The position numbers and the translations under genes were made by a program. A DNA stretch of 64,000 bases. Origin: Providencia manganoxydans (lineage in GTDB: Bacteria; Pseudomonadota; Gammaproteobacteria; Enterobacterales; Enterobacteriaceae). The notes below the pieces were generated by a model. It was not told where the DNA came from. It did no database searches and saw only the letters and a list, made by a program, of their open reading frames with translations. Positions 8,230 to 19,438 of this stretch are shown one piece after another. The stretch is from assembly GCF_016618195.1 (NCBI RefSeq), contig NZ_CP067099.1, positions 3,038,001-3,102,000 of the forward strand, written 5' to 3'. Each line of letters opens with the position of its first letter. Position 1 is the first letter of the stretch.

Positions 8230-11200
8230 TTACTCTTGCGCTGATGGCTGTTGCTGATTGATTACTTCTTGACCAAATCCTTTTAAACCAACAACATGTA
8301 CATGCTCTCGATTCTCAAATACCTTACGAACCAATTTATAGGTGGTACCTTTCTCTGGGCTAATGTTTTCGGGCGCAGCAATAATCAATTGCATTTCTAA
8401 ACGATCACACAGTTCAAATAGAGTAGCGATCGACTTCGCATCCAAACGCGCAGCTTCATCGAGGAACAATAAACGACAAGGTATGATATCTTTAGCACGC
8501 AAGCGACGTGATTCTTCTTCCCAACTTTGTACAACCATTACAAGTATTGACATACCTGTACCGATAGCTTCCCCTGTTGACAAGGCACCACTTTCCGCTT
8601 TCAACCAACCATCGGAACCACGGTTTACCTCAACTTCAAGTTCAAGGTAGTTACGATAGTCTAGTAATTCTTCACCGATAGTCTGCGGCAAACGTTGCCC
8701 CACATCGACTTGTGGGTTCAAACGTTGATACAGCTTAGCCATAGCTTCAGAGAAGGTTAAGCGTTGGCTAGTAAACAGATCTTGATGTAGTTCACTTTCT
8801 TCTGATAATACAGTTAACAGTAAAGAGTGGCTTTCACGAATATTAACATTGAGTCGCACCCCTTTTACTTGACCAAATGCTACCGCCTGTAAGCCTTGGT
8901 TCAACATGCGAATACGGTTTTGCTCACGTTGGATCGTTTTGCGAATAATATTCGCGACACTCTTCGAGCTAATGGCCAGTTTTTGTTCACGAGCCGTCAA
9001 CTCTTCCGTTAAACGTGCTAACTCAATTTCCATCTGCTCAATAGCATCAATCGGGTCATCAGTACGAATGATATCTTGACGGATACGTTCACGCAGATGT
9101 TGATAGACAGCAATAAAGAATTGAATTTTGCGCTCTGGACGTTTTGGATCTTCCGATAAACGCAGCACATCTCGTAAGTGTTCATTATCAGCAACCGCTA
9201 AACGCAAAGCACCTAATGCTTTATCCGACATGGAACGTAAACTATCACCATCGGTGTAAGCTAACTCACGACGATGTAAGCGACGTTCAACACCGTTGTC
9301 TTTCACCAAACGCATTACCGCACACCATTCCGCTTTCGCCGAAACAACTTGTTCGCGCAGCAAGTAATAGTCTTTTTCTAGCTTACGAATGCGTTTTTGC
9401 AGGTTATCCATTTCTGCTTCACACAAGGTAAGTTGTTTTTCCAATTGGTTGATGCGGCTACGATTTGCCATCACTGATTGATGCAACTCATCGCGACGAA
9501 CGCGTGCTCTTTCTTGTGCCTCAGGATCTGCTTTAACACCAATATCCTGCATTTCGGCTTCGAGCTCTTTTAACATCTCTTGTTTAGTATCAAATGAACT
9601 GCGTAGAGATGCTAAAACTTGATTAAATTGCGCTGATTGCGATTGCTGCTGACGTAACTGTTCACGAGCGCGGCTTCGTTCACCTTCTGCTTGTTCCAAA
9701 CGCTGACGTAATTTTTCATTGAGGTCAGCATTTTCATTAACCATCCCCGTTGAATCACTGTAACTGAAGTGAGCACGACGCTGAACCACTTCAACTAAAG
9801 CAAACGCCTGTTGCTTAGCCGTTTGTTGGGTATGTTTTGCCGTTTCGTAATCTTGACGTAGCTGGTCATGTTGCTCAGGATCGCTCAACAACACCGTCAC
9901 GATTGGCTCTAATTTAGCCAGTGATTGACCATGTTTGTTAAGGAAATGCGCCGCTTCTTCAGCATCAGATAATTCATCACGAATTTCATCAGCACGGTCT
10001 ACCAGCGTTTCATCCATTAATAAGCCAACTAATGGGATCAAACGATTAAGCGCAGATAAGCTTTCCTTACCTTGTGCATACTGTTGACGTTGTTGCTGAG
10101 TTTGCTCTTCAAACTGCGCCAAGCTACGTTCTAGTTCAGTACGCTTTTGATTGAGTGTGCGAATTTCCGCTTCAGGATCCGTTTCAAATGCCACTGAAAT
10201 GTGCTGCCCGATAAAACGACTAAACGCTTGATGCGAACGTTGAATTTTTTGGACATCAAACGATAATGTCGCATAACGCTCGGCTAGGCTATCGCGTTCC
10301 AATGTCAATGAGTCAAGATGTGTTTCACGTGCAGCACGACCAAATAATGGCACTTCTGGATAGCGAGAAAAACGCCATTGCCTATCAGATGAACGAACTA
10401 AAACCGCATTTTCAAATTCTTCAGCATCAAAGACACTATCATCGAAAGAAGATGGATCTCCTTCAATGAAGTAGACATCTTCAGGACAATCTTGCAGTGT
10501 TTCTAATTGGTTACGTACAGCAGATAGATCTTGAACGACGATACCATTGCGCGCAGGTCCATAGAGTGCCGAGAAATACGGAGCATCGTCAATGGTGATG
10601 TCATCATAAATCTCAGACAATAAAACACCGCCTAGTCGTTCAGCTAGCGCCAGCATTCGGCCATCCTCAGCACCACTTGGTTGGCTGAGACGTTCGATCT
10701 GCTTTTCTAACTCACGTCGCTGAGCAGCGACTTCATCACGCTCAACCGTAATTTCCCTTTCTTGTTCAAGTAATTGCTGCATATGTTCGGTGACAGCGCT
10801 ACTTGACTCAAAAGTTTCATTCGCTTGCTCATTCAGCTGGGTTAATGCCTCTTGTGCCATTAACCAAGCGGGGGCTTTAGAGGTGAGTACTTGAATGCGT
10901 TGACGAATTTGTTCAAGCTCTTGACGCATTTGCATGCGACGTTCGCCACTGTCGCTGACACCAACACTTAGCTCTTCTTGTTGAGCTTCAAGCTCTGCCA
11001 TCAAGGCATCCAGCTCATCAGGTTCATAACTCTTATTGTGGCGCTTACAGAATTCACTTAACAAACGCTCTGCATTTTGCTGGCTATCTAAGCGTTGTTG
11101 TAGCTCGGAAAGCTGCATACGCAATGGCTGCACACGATCAGCTAAATGTTGTTGTGACGCCGAATCTCGTAGTAATGCCCTCGCTTGTTGATAAGCATCG

Positions 11201-12675
11201 CTACGGCTGACTTCACCAATCATATTTCTAACTAGTTGATAAGCCTGTTCAAATTGGCTATGAGCGGCATCCGCAACACTCATTTTTTGCTCTAACGACA
11301 GTAAAGTTTCTGTCGCTTGCTGCTCACGTGCTTCGAAAGTTTCTAACCATTCATCAGCATTATCGATAGACAATTCAGGTAATTGGCATAGTTCACGTGC
11401 ACGCGTCAACGCTTGTAAGGCTTGCTGATACTGGATTGCACGAGTTTGCTGCACATCCAGTGCTTGCTGGTAATCCGCCAGCTGGCTTTTTAGCTCATCA
11501 ACTTCAATTTCCGCAGCTTCTGAGCGTGCTTCCAATTCTTCTTGACGTTCTGTCGCCTCGGCAACCACTTCCGATTGTTCTTCAAGGCGGTAGGTTAATT
11601 CTTCAATATCTGCCTGATAGCGATCGATTTTTTCTTGTTGACGAAGTGCTGTTTGCACCAAATTTAAATGGTCACTCGCAGCTTGGTAATCAGCTTCTAA
11701 GTCAGATGATGAGCTATTTTGTTCATTCAATTCACGAGCAATTTCAACACTGCGAACTTGCTCTTGGCGTAGCTGTTTGCGACTAGCAAATAGTTCGCTA
11801 CGCGCAGCCATCGCAGAATCAAGATGAATGCGCCGCTCATTAGAATGACGCATGTAATCAGCCGAAACATAATCAGTTGCTTGGCTAATTAAGTGTTTGA
11901 ATAAGTCGCGATCCGACTGAGTGACACGGATAGCTTCTAATGTCAGTCGGTTTTCACGTAATGCCGCTTCCATATCTTGGAAAGCTTTACGTACCCCACT
12001 GTTTTCAGGCAATAAGTAATCACGTAATGAACGTGTGATCGCACTCGAAATACCACCGTAAAGTGATGCCTCAATCAAACGGTAATATTTACTACGATCG
12101 CTTGCTGAACGTAAACGTTTTGGTAGCACCCCTAATTCAAACAATACTGAATGATAGTCAGTGATAGAATTGAATTGTTTAAAGTGGATCCCCTCTTGAG
12201 CTTCCATTCGTTCTTTTAAGTCATTAAGCGGAATAACTTTTGCTTGTCGACCTTCAAAAACTTCAGTCAGTATTTCTGTGGGGACAGTGGCAATTGGTAC
12301 GCCTTGGATCATGAACGGTTTGATATCAACTTTTTTATCACGTCCTGCGACCTGTTGCAGCCTAACACCCACTATTACACGTTGATGTTTTGAGTTCAGT
12401 ACATCCAAAATGGCATAACACACACCAGGACGTAACTTACCATGCAAACCTTTATCACGTGACCCTGATGTCGCTCCTGCTTCAGTGGTGTTACGAAAAT
12501 GTAATAGCGTCAAGTCAGGGATCATGGCGGTAATAAATGCTGCCATGGTCGTTGATTTGCCCGCACCATTTCCCCCTGATAGGGTGGTGACTAATTCATC
12601 TAAGTCAAAAGTACGCGCAAAAAAACCATTCCAGTTAATCAGCGTCAGTGAGCGAAATTTACCGCGTTCAATCAT
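8230..12675 (-). CDS. mukB: Chromosome partition protein MukB (SMC-like ATPase)
   Basis: ATPase subunit of the MukBEF condensin that compacts and helps segregate the chromosome. 1481 residues, typical size. Seen: Walker A (GGNGAGKST, around residues 34–42), two very long Gln/Glu/Arg-rich coiled-coil arms flanking a hinge near the middle (around [20 protein letters not shown]), the signature [10 protein letters not shown], and Walker [13 protein letters not shown] near the C-terminus. Last gene of the operon; its ATG overlaps the mukE stop by 4 bases, consistent with translational coupling. Confidence 0.98.
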   Translation of the reverse strand: MIERGKFRSLTLINWNGFFARTFDLDELVTTLSGGNGAGKSTTMAAFITAMIPDLTLLHFRNTTEAGATSGSRDKGLHGKLRPGVCYAILDVLNSKHQRVIVGVRLQQVAGRDKKVDIKPFMIQGVPIATVPTEILTEVFEGRQAKVIPLNDLKERMEAQEGIHFKQFNSITDYHSVLFELGVLPKRLRSASDRSKYYRLIEASLYGGISSAITRSLRDYLLPENSGVRKAFQDMEAALRENRLTLEAIRVTQSDRDLFKHLISQATDYVSADYMRHSNERRIHLDSAMAARSELFASRKQLRQEQVRSVEIARELNEQNSSSSDLEADYQAASDHLNLVQTALRQQEKIDRYQADIEELTYRLEEQSEVVAEATERQEELEARSEAAEIEVDELKSQLADYQQALDVQQTRAIQYQQALQALTRARELCQLPELSIDNADEWLETFEAREQQATETLLSLEQKMSVADAAHSQFEQAYQLVRNMIGEVSRSDAYQQARALLRDSASQQHLADRVQPLRMQLSELQQRLDSQQNAERLLSEFCKRHNKSYEPDELDALMAELEAQQEELSVGVSDSGERRMQMRQELEQIRQRIQVLTSKAPAWLMAQEALTQLNEQANETFESSSAVTEHMQQLLEQEREITVERDEVAAQRRELEKQIERLSQPSGAEDGRMLALAERLGGVLLSEIYDDITIDDAPYFSALYGPARNGIVVQDLSAVRNQLETLQDCPEDVYFIEGDPSSFDDSVFDAEEFENAVLVRSSDRQWRFSRYPEVPLFGRAARETHLDSLTLERDSLAERYATLSFDVQKIQRSHQAFSRFIGQHISVAFETDPEAEIRTLNQKRTELERSLAQFEEQTQQQRQQYAQGKESLSALNRLIPLVGLLMDETLVDRADEIRDELSDAEEAAHFLNKHGQSLAKLEPIVTVLLSDPEQHDQLRQDYETAKHTQQTAKQQAFALVEVVQRRAHFSYSDSTGMVNENADLNEKLRQRLEQAEGERSRAREQLRQQQSQSAQFNQVLASLRSSFDTKQEMLKELEAEMQDIGVKADPEAQERARVRRDELHQSVMANRSRINQLEKQLTLCEAEMDNLQKRIRKLEKDYYLLREQVVSAKAEWCAVMRLVKDNGVERRLHRRELAYTDGDSLRSMSDKALGALRLAVADNEHLRDVLRLSEDPKRPERKIQFFIAVYQHLRERIRQDIIRTDDPIDAIEQMEIELARLTEELTAREQKLAISSKSVANIIRKTIQREQNRIRMLNQGLQAVAFGQVKGVRLNVNIRESHSLLLTVLSEESELHQDLFTSQRLTFSEAMAKLYQRLNPQVDVGQRLPQTIGEELLDYRNYLELEVEVNRGSDGWLKAESGALSTGEAIGTGMSILVMVVQSWEEESRRLRAKDIIPCRLLFLDEAARLDAKSIATLFELCDRLEMQLIIAAPENISPEKGTTYKLVRKVFENREHVHVVGLKGFGQEVINQQQPSAQE

Positions 12676-13400
12676 ACTTGTTCATCCTCATCACTTTCGG
12701 CCGCGTCTTGGTTATCATCTGTTTCTTCATCGTCGTTATCCTGTAAGGATAACCCCTCTTCGAGGGAAATGGCTTCACCATCACGGATCATGCGTAATTG
12801 AGCTTCTTGTACGTTATCACCACTTCGAACATCAGCGCCAAAACGGAATACAGATTCAGAAATCACAAATCTGTTAGTGTCATTTTGAATAAAGTGCACC
12901 ATACCTAAACGGCGTAAACGGTTTAATGACGTTCTTAGTTTTTCTTGTAATTTTTGTTTATCTAAGTCAGAACCTGTTGAACGCTGGTTAACAAATTTTA
13001 ATAACTTGCTTTCATCTGCTAACGATAACAGCTCTTCAAACAACTCTTGAGCCGTAAAGATACCTTGGTTAGCTAATCGTTCAGGGCTTAAATAGAGGTA
13101 GCAAAGAATTTTACCCACCATCATATCCAGCTCAGAAAGCACTGAACGCGGGATCAATGTGGTTGAACGAGGGCGTAAATAAAAGAAACCTTCTGGCGCT
13201 CGGATCAGTTCAACGTTATAACGCGCGTAGAATTGTTCCAATGGCTCTTGAAAATCCATTAAGAATGCGTGGTTATCAAGATCATCAATGCTAATGTGAC
13301 GCCCTGAACGCAATTGGCTATCTAGCTCTGGAAATATCGGGTTGGCCAATGCCTGTACCAGTTTAACTGGCATAAATTGTTCAATATTTGTCGATGACAT
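12672..13400 (-). CDS. mukE: Chromosome partition protein MukE
   Basis: Winged-helix regulatory subunit (KITE) of MukBEF; binds the MukF kleisin and DNA. I choose the ATG at 13,400 ([14 protein letters not shown]), which matches E. coli MukE; the reading frame is open further upstream. 242 residues, with the conserved block [18 protein letters not shown] and an acidic C-terminal tail ([12 protein letters not shown]). Starts inside the end of mukF (20-base overlap) and ends overlapping mukB by 4 bases, the standard condensin arrangement. Confidence 0.97.
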   Translation of the reverse strand: MSSTNIEQFMPVKLVQALANPIFPELDSQLRSGRHISIDDLDNHAFLMDFQEPLEQFYARYNVELIRAPEGFFYLRPRSTTLIPRSVLSELDMMVGKILCYLYLSPERLANQGIFTAQELFEELLSLADESKLLKFVNQRSTGSDLDKQKLQEKLRTSLNRLRRLGMVHFIQNDTNRFVISESVFRFGADVRSGDNVQEAQLRMIRDGEAISLEEGLSLQDNDDEETDDNQDAAESDEDEQV

Positions 13401-14706
13401 GTGCCTGCACCTTGGCTCCGTGATCATTAATTGCTTGCCACTCTGACGGTAACCCCGCCAAATCAGCCTCTGCGATACCTAATTTAACTGCCTGATCAAT
13501 GATAATACGCGTAACATCAAAGTGACGTTTCTGTGGATACTGTTTCAAGTATTCTTCTACCACTCGCGCGACATCTAATGGCTGTTTTTGTTGTTTATAG
13601 AATGCCAATTCGGATTCCATCAACTCTGCAAGTCGATCATTAACCTCACTGAACTCTTCAAATTCAAGTTCAGGTGGTAGCTCTCCCATCACTTCTTCAT
13701 CATTCAAGGTTAACTCTTCATCACGCATATCAAATAAACGTTCTGCATTGGCATACGTCAGTGCCCATGGGTGATCAAGATATTGTTGAACTGATTGGCG
13801 AAGGCGCTGAGAGAAAATCCGATTTTTGTCCATATCTATCGCTGTACGAATAAATTTATGCACGTGGCGATCGTAGCCAATCCATAAGTCGATAGATTGC
13901 TGTCCCCAGCTAATAATACGGTCTAGTTTGTTCTGTAAATCATAAACCAGTCGATCTACTCTATCGGAGAACTCAGGCGCATTCATATTCGCTTCTTGAA
14001 TACGTAATAAATTGGCCTGTAGCTTATCGCCGGCAGCTTCTAATGTATCTTGTAGCTCCCGCAAGGTACCGGATGTTTCTGAAAGTAATTGCTCACAGTT
14101 GGCAATCGCAGCCTGCCAGTCCTGATTTAATAACGCCGCAATGTCTTCTTTCACACCATTTTGTTGTTCATCCATCACACGCTGAGTCAGATCGATGCTA
14201 TCAAAAATTTCCGCGACAGAATATTTTAATGGTGCAAAAACAAAGCGGTGCCAATAAAACTCATCACCACCTTCTTCCGCAGCTTCTGCTGATCTTTGTA
14301 GCTCTCCCGCCACAATTGATAGCTGCATTGATAATCTTAACGTCGAAAACTCACGCTGACGAATATAATAGTCGCTGATCCCAATGCCTAGCGATGTTAA
14401 TCGGTAAATAGCATTGCCTTCCGCAATTTCACTCGTAAAGCGGTTAAATATTTTCTGGCGAACCATATCATTAATAGCGTTATTCGCTCTAACAGATAAA
14501 GACTCCGTCGTTTGCTCAAATCCTTTGCAAACTTCACGGAATGCATCAATCAGTTCCCCTTCACTCATTTCACCATTAACACGTTCACTGTTTAATACTG
14601 CAACCGCCAACAAAAAAGCTAAACGCTCTGCTGGCAATGAGATCGAAAAATCATTTTTTCGTGCCCAAGACACGAGTTCAGGGACGGTCTGGGAAAAATC
14701 ACTCAT
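13381..14706 (-). CDS. mukF: Chromosome partition protein MukF (kleisin)
   Basis: Kleisin subunit that bridges MukB heads and recruits MukE. 441 residues, one more than E. coli. Seen: N-terminal winged-helix dimerisation region ([20 protein letters not shown]), a long helical middle, and C-terminal MukB-binding winged helix. Its ATG overlaps the cmoM stop by 4 bases and its end overlaps mukE, so the four genes form one tightly packed operon. Confidence 0.97.
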   Translation of the reverse strand: MSDFSQTVPELVSWARKNDFSISLPAERLAFLLAVAVLNSERVNGEMSEGELIDAFREVCKGFEQTTESLSVRANNAINDMVRQKIFNRFTSEIAEGNAIYRLTSLGIGISDYYIRQREFSTLRLSMQLSIVAGELQRSAEAAEEGGDEFYWHRFVFAPLKYSVAEIFDSIDLTQRVMDEQQNGVKEDIAALLNQDWQAAIANCEQLLSETSGTLRELQDTLEAAGDKLQANLLRIQEANMNAPEFSDRVDRLVYDLQNKLDRIISWGQQSIDLWIGYDRHVHKFIRTAIDMDKNRIFSQRLRQSVQQYLDHPWALTYANAERLFDMRDEELTLNDEEVMGELPPELEFEEFSEVNDRLAELMESELAFYKQQKQPLDVARVVEEYLKQYPQKRHFDVTRIIIDQAVKLGIAEADLAGLPSEWQAINDHGAKVQAHVIDKY

Positions 14707-15491
14707 AAATCGTCCTTTATTATCGGTTTTCGCGCCATGACATGAATATAACGCCCCATGCTAATATAGGGTTCCTGACGACAATATTGTTGTTCTAATT
14801 CAAGCAATGCAGGAAAGTCTTTTTGCTGTAACTGCCTACTTTGCAGGTAATCATGAAATACTCTCACTCCACTTTTACCAATAATATCCATTTTGCAATC
14901 TGATAACCATTCATCAACTTGCTGCGGCAATAGTGGATTTTGCGGCGATAATGATCGCTTACGGCGGCGTTGAATATGCGGCGTAGCAAGGTGAAAATTA
15001 CCTAAAATAGCATTTCGCATCACTAGACCATTAGCATTATAGAACATGACAGAAAATACGCCTTGAGGCTTAATTATATCGACCAACCGTTCAATTGCAT
15101 ATTTTTGATCGCTAATCCATTCTAACACCGCATGGAAAAGGACTAAATCAACAGGTTGGTCAATATATTGCCCGATGTCCTGTACAGCGCAGTGAATAAA
15201 GCGCATATTTTCGCTAATCCCTTGGGCTTCGGCAAGTTCACTTGCACGTTCCAGCATTTCTTCAGATAAATCGCAAAGTATGACTTGGTGCCCTAATGCG
15301 GCAAGTTTGCGTGAAAAATGCCCTTCACCACCACCTGCATCCAATATGCGTAATGTTTGCCCATGAAATTGCTGGCTAATTAAGTGTGTGAGATCCTGCC
15401 AAACAACAGCTTCGCGGATTTTGCCTTTTGTCGTTCCATAGATGTTTTTTGCAAATTTATCAGCAATATCATCAAAATTGCGGTCTACCAT
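14703..15491 (-). CDS. cmoM: tRNA 5-carboxymethoxyuridine methyltransferase CmoM (SmtA)
   Basis: SAM-dependent methyltransferase that makes 5-methoxycarbonylmethoxyuridine at the wobble position of certain tRNAs. 262 residues, family-typical. Seen: class I methyltransferase motif I ([18 protein letters not shown]), motif II acidic residue in [11 protein letters not shown], and [11 protein letters not shown] post-motif. First gene of the cmoM–mukF–mukE–mukB operon. Divergent from elyC across a 365-bp gap that holds a short ERIC derivative. Confidence 0.94.
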   Translation of the reverse strand: MVDRNFDDIADKFAKNIYGTTKGKIREAVVWQDLTHLISQQFHGQTLRILDAGGGEGHFSRKLAALGHQVILCDLSEEMLERASELAEAQGISENMRFIHCAVQDIGQYIDQPVDLVLFHAVLEWISDQKYAIERLVDIIKPQGVFSVMFYNANGLVMRNAILGNFHLATPHIQRRRKRSLSPQNPLLPQQVDEWLSDCKMDIIGKSGVRVFHDYLQSRQLQQKDFPALLELEQQYCRQEPYISMGRYIHVMARKPIIKDDL

Positions 15492-15651
15492 GTATTGTCC
15501 GGTGATCCTAAAAATAGACTATTCTTTGTCGGTTAAATTCATGCTTACTCCCTAAAATCAGACTGTATCTATCTTGTCGCTTTGATAGCCAATCAAATAA
15601 GATCAAATTCAGAATACGATTTAAGGTAAATTCAGCTAAAATTAAGCTTAA

Positions 15652-15732
15652 GCTCTAAATAATGAGAGTTGCAGGTAAGCGTAGTCACCATACCTTAACT
15701 CAAAGCCCTGCAACTTGAAGTATGATGAGTAT
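15652..15732 (+). repeat. Shortened ERIC element (about 80 bp)
   Basis: Both ERIC ends are present (CTCTAAATAATGAGAGTTGC and CAACTTGAAGTATGATGAGT) but the central 40–50 bp are missing, so this is an internal-deletion derivative. In the cmoM–elyC divergent gap. Confidence 0.7.
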
Positions 15733-15856
15733 CAACATCATCCAAGGCGCTGAAGTCAACTAAACCTCAATGATAACAGATAATAGCCTTATTTTGGCAT
15801 ACCATAGCGTAAACTGAACAATAAATTGACGATAAATCTAAAAAATAGGCCCACTT

Positions 15857-16684
15857 ATGTTATTTCTTTTAAAAAAATACCTTGGTGCATTATTGATGCC
15901 ACTCCCTCTTCTGCTCATTTTAGGGTTTATTGGCATCTTATTGTTATGGTTCACTCGCTGGCAAAAAGTGGGGAAAACCTGCGTGACATTCAGCTTCATT
16001 GTGATTGCGCTATTAGGGCTTCAGCCAATCTCTGACCGTTTACTTAGCCCCGTTGAAGGACAGTTTGATAAACGCTATGAGTTGATTACGACCAATCCCC
16101 CCGAAAACATTCACTATATTGTCGTGCTTGGTGGTGGTTTCACTTATAACCCTGATTGGAGCCCAAGCTCTAATTTACTCAATAACAGCTTACCTCGTGT
16201 GACGGAAGGGATACGATTGTATTTAAAACATCCTGGTAGCAAACTGATTTTTACAGGAGGTAAAGCGAGTAGCGCGATTAGCAGTGCTGAGGTAGCAGCT
16301 ATGGTCGCTCAATCACTTGGTGTGCCGGCAGAAGATACTATCGCTTTAACTGAACCAAAAGATACTCAAGAAGAAGCGTTTGAAGTTGAAAAAATTATCG
16401 GTAAAGAACCTTTTTTACTCGTAACATCTGCCAACCACTTGCCTAGAGCAGTCACCATGTTTACGGCAAGAGGTATGGAACCAATACCTGCACCAGCCAA
16501 CCAGCTCGCAATTAAAAGTTCGCTTAATCCATGGGAAAAATACATTCCCTCGGCATATTACTTCAGCCACAGTGAACGCGCTTGGTATGAATTGATCGGT
16601 TCTATTTGGTTTTACTTAAAACCAGATAACACTCAACCACTTGAAGCCCCTATATTAACCCCAGAAACTATCGAGGCTGAATAA
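15857..16684 (+). CDS. elyC: Envelope biogenesis factor ElyC (YcbC), DUF218
   Basis: Inner membrane protein needed for normal peptidoglycan assembly at low temperature, linked to undecaprenyl-phosphate lipid carrier use. 275 residues. Seen: two N-terminal membrane helices (about 8–32 and 42–60), then a DUF218 domain with IHYIVVLGGGF, LIFTGGKAS and LVTSANHLPRAVTMF. Slightly longer at the C-terminus than E. coli ElyC (259). Followed immediately by a symmetrical terminator shared with convergent kdsB. Confidence 0.92.
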   Translation: MLFLLKKYLGALLMPLPLLLILGFIGILLLWFTRWQKVGKTCVTFSFIVIALLGLQPISDRLLSPVEGQFDKRYELITTNPPENIHYIVVLGGGFTYNPDWSPSSNLLNNSLPRVTEGIRLYLKHPGSKLIFTGGKASSAISSAEVAAMVAQSLGVPAEDTIALTEPKDTQEEAFEVEKIIGKEPFLLVTSANHLPRAVTMFTARGMEPIPAPANQLAIKSSLNPWEKYIPSAYYFSHSERAWYELIGSIWFYLKPDNTQPLEAPILTPETIEAE

Positions 16685-16686
16685 AT

Positions 16687-16724
16687 AAAAAAGTGTGACT
16701 CAAAAACTGAGTCACACTTTTTTC
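16687..16724. terminator. Bidirectional terminator between elyC and kdsB
   Basis: AAAAAAGTGTGACTC, short A-rich loop, GAGTCACACTTTTTT: perfect stem with A run on one side and T run on the other, so it can stop transcription from both convergent genes. Confidence 0.9.
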
Positions 16725-16738
16725 AATCTTAGCGCTAC

Positions 16739-16771
16739 ACTACACTGTAACTTGAAGTACGATGAATATGT
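16739..16771 (+). repeat. ERIC right-end fragment
   Basis: CACTGTAACTTGAAGTACGA followed by TGAATATGT resembles only the right end of the ERIC copies elsewhere in the window. Directly precedes the kdsB stop codon. Confidence 0.4.
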
Positions 16772-16772
16772 A

Positions 16773-17516
16773 TTATTTAAATTGCTGTCTCACCACTTCA
16801 AGGTCTTCAGGTGTATCGACACCTGCACCCGGCGTTTTTTCAGCAACGGCCACATGAATTTTCTCTCCATACCACAGCACTCTCAGCTGCTCTAGCATCT
16901 CGATTTTTTCTAATGGACTCGCTTGCCAAGTAATATAGCGACGAATAAAACCTGCGCGGTAAGCATAAATTCCAATATGACGTAAGAAGTGATCACCAAT
17001 TGTATTTTGAGTAGTAGCAAAACGATCTCTATCCCAAGGTATGGTTGCACGAGAAAAATATAAGGCATAACCCTCGTGATCGGTCACTACTTTTACTGCA
17101 TTCGGATTGAATGCTTCATATGCATCATGAATAGGTACAGCAAGCGTCCCCATTTGAGCTTTACTACCTTGAAGATTATGAGCAACTTGGCTAATAATTT
17201 CAGGTGGAATTAATGGCTCATCCCCTTGTACGTTAACGATGATTTCATCATCAGCAAAACCATAAGTATCAATTACTTCCGCTAAACGCTCAGTACCCGA
17301 TTGATGGTTAGGATTTGTCATACAAGCTTCACCACCCGCTTCAATAACCGCATTAGCAACATCAGGGTGATCTGTCGCAACAATTACCCGCGATGCCCCT
17401 GATTTAATCGCTTGTTCCATCACTCGAACGACCATCGGCTTCCCATGGATATCAGCCAGAGGTTTGCCAGGTAAACGCGTTGATGCATAACGAGCAGGAA
17501 TAATAACAGTAAACAT
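16773..17516 (-). CDS. kdsB: 3-deoxy-manno-octulosonate cytidylyltransferase KdsB
   Basis: Cytoplasmic enzyme that activates Kdo as CMP-Kdo for attachment to lipid A. 247 residues, family length. Seen: nucleotide-binding motif [16 protein letters not shown] at the N-terminus, the metal site region [12 protein letters not shown], and [14 protein letters not shown]. The start is 5 bp from the ycaR stop, so the two are co-transcribed, as in E. coli. Fits functionally with nearby lpxK and msbA, which act in the same lipopolysaccharide pathway. Confidence 0.97.
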   Translation of the reverse strand: MFTVIIPARYASTRLPGKPLADIHGKPMVVRVMEQAIKSGASRVIVATDHPDVANAVIEAGGEACMTNPNHQSGTERLAEVIDTYGFADDEIIVNVQGDEPLIPPEIISQVAHNLQGSKAQMGTLAVPIHDAYEAFNPNAVKVVTDHEGYALYFSRATIPWDRDRFATTQNTIGDHFLRHIGIYAYRAGFIRRYITWQASPLEKIEMLEQLRVLWYGEKIHVAVAEKTPGAGVDTPEDLEVVRQQFK

Positions 17517-17521
17517 AATGA

Positions 17522-17701
17522 TTACTGCCCTTCATCTAATGAGATTTGACGAGCCTCGGTTTCAAGTAGAACAGGAATGCCATCACGGATAGGATATGCA
17601 AGATGATCAAATTTGCAGATAAGTTCGAGGTTTTCTTTATTGTAACTCAACTTACCGTGACAGATAGGACAAGCAATGATTTCAAGTAAACGGTGATCCA
17701 T
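17522..17701 (-). CDS. ycaR: Trm112 family protein YcaR
   Basis: Small zinc-ribbon-like protein of unknown function, conserved next to kdsB. 59 residues with the start taken at ATG 17,701 ([18 protein letters not shown]), which matches E. coli YcaR; an in-frame start 4 codons upstream is less likely. Seen: CPICHGKL (CxxC) and [21 protein letters not shown]. The second CxxC of a full zinc ribbon is reduced to a single Cys, as in E. coli YcaR. Confidence 0.93.
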   Translation of the reverse strand: MDHRLLEIIACPICHGKLSYNKENLELICKFDHLAYPIRDGIPVLLETEARQISLDEGQ

Positions 17702-17844
17702 GTTTTCTCCCAAATGGATTTAACTCACTTCGGGTCAGGATAACACAAGCCGATATCACCGTTAACTTTAATCTTTTTGGATCACATCTCCTGCATAGAA
17801 TTGAGAGGATAGGTGCAGGAGAAGTATTACTGTTAACTATTTAA

Positions 17845-18060
17845 TTAATAAGCAATAACGTCAGCAGCCGTTATACCATCAGAATTGCGAGTAACAGAAA
17901 ACTCGACGTTTTGGCCTTCAGATAATGATTTGATTTTTTTATTTGCAATTGATTTTCGAGTAACAAAGATATCATCACCGCCATTCATTGGCGAAATAAA
18001 CCCATAACCTTCATTTGCATCAAACCATTTAACACGACCCATATGTAATTGAAAATTCAT
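17845..18060 (-). CDS. Divergent cold-shock-domain protein
   Basis: 71-residue single-domain OB-fold protein expected to bind single-stranded nucleic acid. RNP1 is recognisable (KWFDANEGYGFIS) but RNP2, normally DVFVHFSAI, reads DIFVTRKSI, losing the aromatic and His that stack on bases. The start ATG at 18,060 has a good AGGAG 7 bp upstream; ATG at 18,042 (MGRVKWF) is closer to other Csp starts but lacks such a site. It sits where E. coli has ycaQ. Could be a Csp with altered specificity; a specific paralogue name cannot be assigned. Confidence 0.85.
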   Translation of the reverse strand: MNFQLHMGRVKWFDANEGYGFISPMNGGDDIFVTRKSIANKKIKSLSEGQNVEFSVTRNSDGITAADVIAY

Positions 18061-18439
18061 ATTAAAACTCCTTTTGTTCTAAGAACAATAATTCTATTTA
18101 TTGTTGTACTAGTACTCTTATATTCGTTACCCCATGATAAATTGCCGATTTATTAAAACGTTTTAAGAGTAAGTAAACTTTTACCATTTTGATGTGCAAT
18201 CACTTAATTACACACATTCATTAACGACCTTCCACACACTAGTGACTCTCTGTAACTTAACAGTATTTTTTGACACTTAGATGACAAAACTGATGAGTAA
18301 ACGCAGAAATGTGAGGATTAACTTAACAAGTAGGCCGTGAACTTAACTCAGTAGATGTATCACTTATTAATGAGTTACATCTATATACATAATAAGTGGA
18401 TCTACATCACGTTGGCGATATTATTATCACAGTAAACGA
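18061..18439. other. Leader and promoter region of the cold-shock-domain gene
   Basis: 379 bp without a gene between lpxK and the Csp-like gene. It probably contains a long 5' UTR of the Csp-like gene, as cspA-family genes have, but I see no exact cold-box motif. Only short AT-rich stretches and a near-repeat TTACATCTATATACATAATA. Confidence 0.4.
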
Positions 18440-19438
18440 TTAGGGGCAAGTTTTTTTGCTATTAACTATAATATTTTTTATTTCACTTAAAATCTGCTTT
18501 TCACCTATAGGATCAAAAGAAGCTGCGACAGGAAGGTACCACCAATTAGCTTGTGCAAAAGAGCGGCATTTGACCGCATCTTTTTCAGTCATCAATAGTG
18601 GTTCATTATTTGGGGTTAATATAGAAAGCTGCTGCTGCTGATAAGACTGATGATCTGCAAAAGCATATGTTTGAATTAGCGATAAACCTTTTTTCTCTAA
18701 AGAGGTAAAAAAACGCGGTGGATGGCCAATTCCTGCCATTGCAATCACTGTATTAAGAGAGCTAACAGGTCGCTGCTCACCTGTCAGTAAATTAATCACC
18801 ATATCCCCAGCTAGAACCATGGCGGTTTCATTAAGTTGAGCGCTACCACCATTGACAATCACAGCATTAACACTTTTCAGACGGCCTGCTCGTTCACGCA
18901 TTGGACCTGCGGGTATCCACCAACCATTACCAAAACGACGCTGGCCATCAATAACAACGATTTCATAATCGCGACCCAATGCATAATGCTGTAATCCATC
19001 ATCAGTAATGATCACATCTAATGCGTGACTATCAAGCAATGCTTTTACTGCATCACTGCGTTTTGGTGCAACAGCAACAGGGGCTTTTGTTCGATGATAA
19101 ATTAAAACGGGTTCATCTCCCGCTTCTGACGTCGTCGTCGACGACGATATAATTAACGGATAATGCTCAGCTTTTCCGCCATAACCACGGGAAACAACAC
19201 CAACTCGGTAACCTTGTTTCATTAATGATTCAACTAGCCAAATCACAACTGGGGTTTTTCCATTTCCCCCAGCAGTTAAATTACCGACAACAACGACTGG
19301 AACTGGCGCTTTCCATGAACGAAACAATCCAACTTTATAACCAATACGCCTAATAAGTGCTATCGCGCCATAAAGAAACGATAGCGGTAGAAGTAAAATA
19401 TAAAGCCATGATTGGCCAGACCAAATTCGTTGTATCAT
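18440..19438 (-). CDS. lpxK: Tetraacyldisaccharide 4'-kinase LpxK
   Basis: Inner-membrane-associated kinase that phosphorylates the lipid A precursor at the 4' position to give lipid IVA. 332 residues. Seen: N-terminal membrane helix (about 13–30), Walker A-like [27 protein letters not shown], and [16 protein letters not shown]. Its ATG overlaps the msbA stop by 4 bases, so msbA–lpxK form the usual operon. Confidence 0.97.
   Translation of the reverse strand: MIQRIWSGQSWLYILLLPLSFLYGAIALIRRIGYKVGLFRSWKAPVPVVVVGNLTAGGNGKTPVVIWLVESLMKQGYRVGVVSRGYGGKAEHYPLIISSSTTTSEAGDEPVLIYHRTKAPVAVAPKRSDAVKALLDSHALDVIITDDGLQHYALGRDYEIVVIDGQRRFGNGWWIPAGPMRERAGRLKSVNAVIVNGGSAQLNETAMVLAGDMVINLLTGEQRPVSSLNTVIAMAGIGHPPRFFTSLEKKGLSLIQTYAFADHQSYQQQQLSILTPNNEPLLMTEKDAVKCRSFAQANWWYLPVAASFDPIGEKQILSEIKNIIVNSKKTCP

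Noticed and set aside
19128..19150. Palindrome GTCGTCGTCGACGACGA in lpxK
   Set aside because: It lies in coding sequence for a Ser/Thr run in a normal LpxK region and is probably chance.
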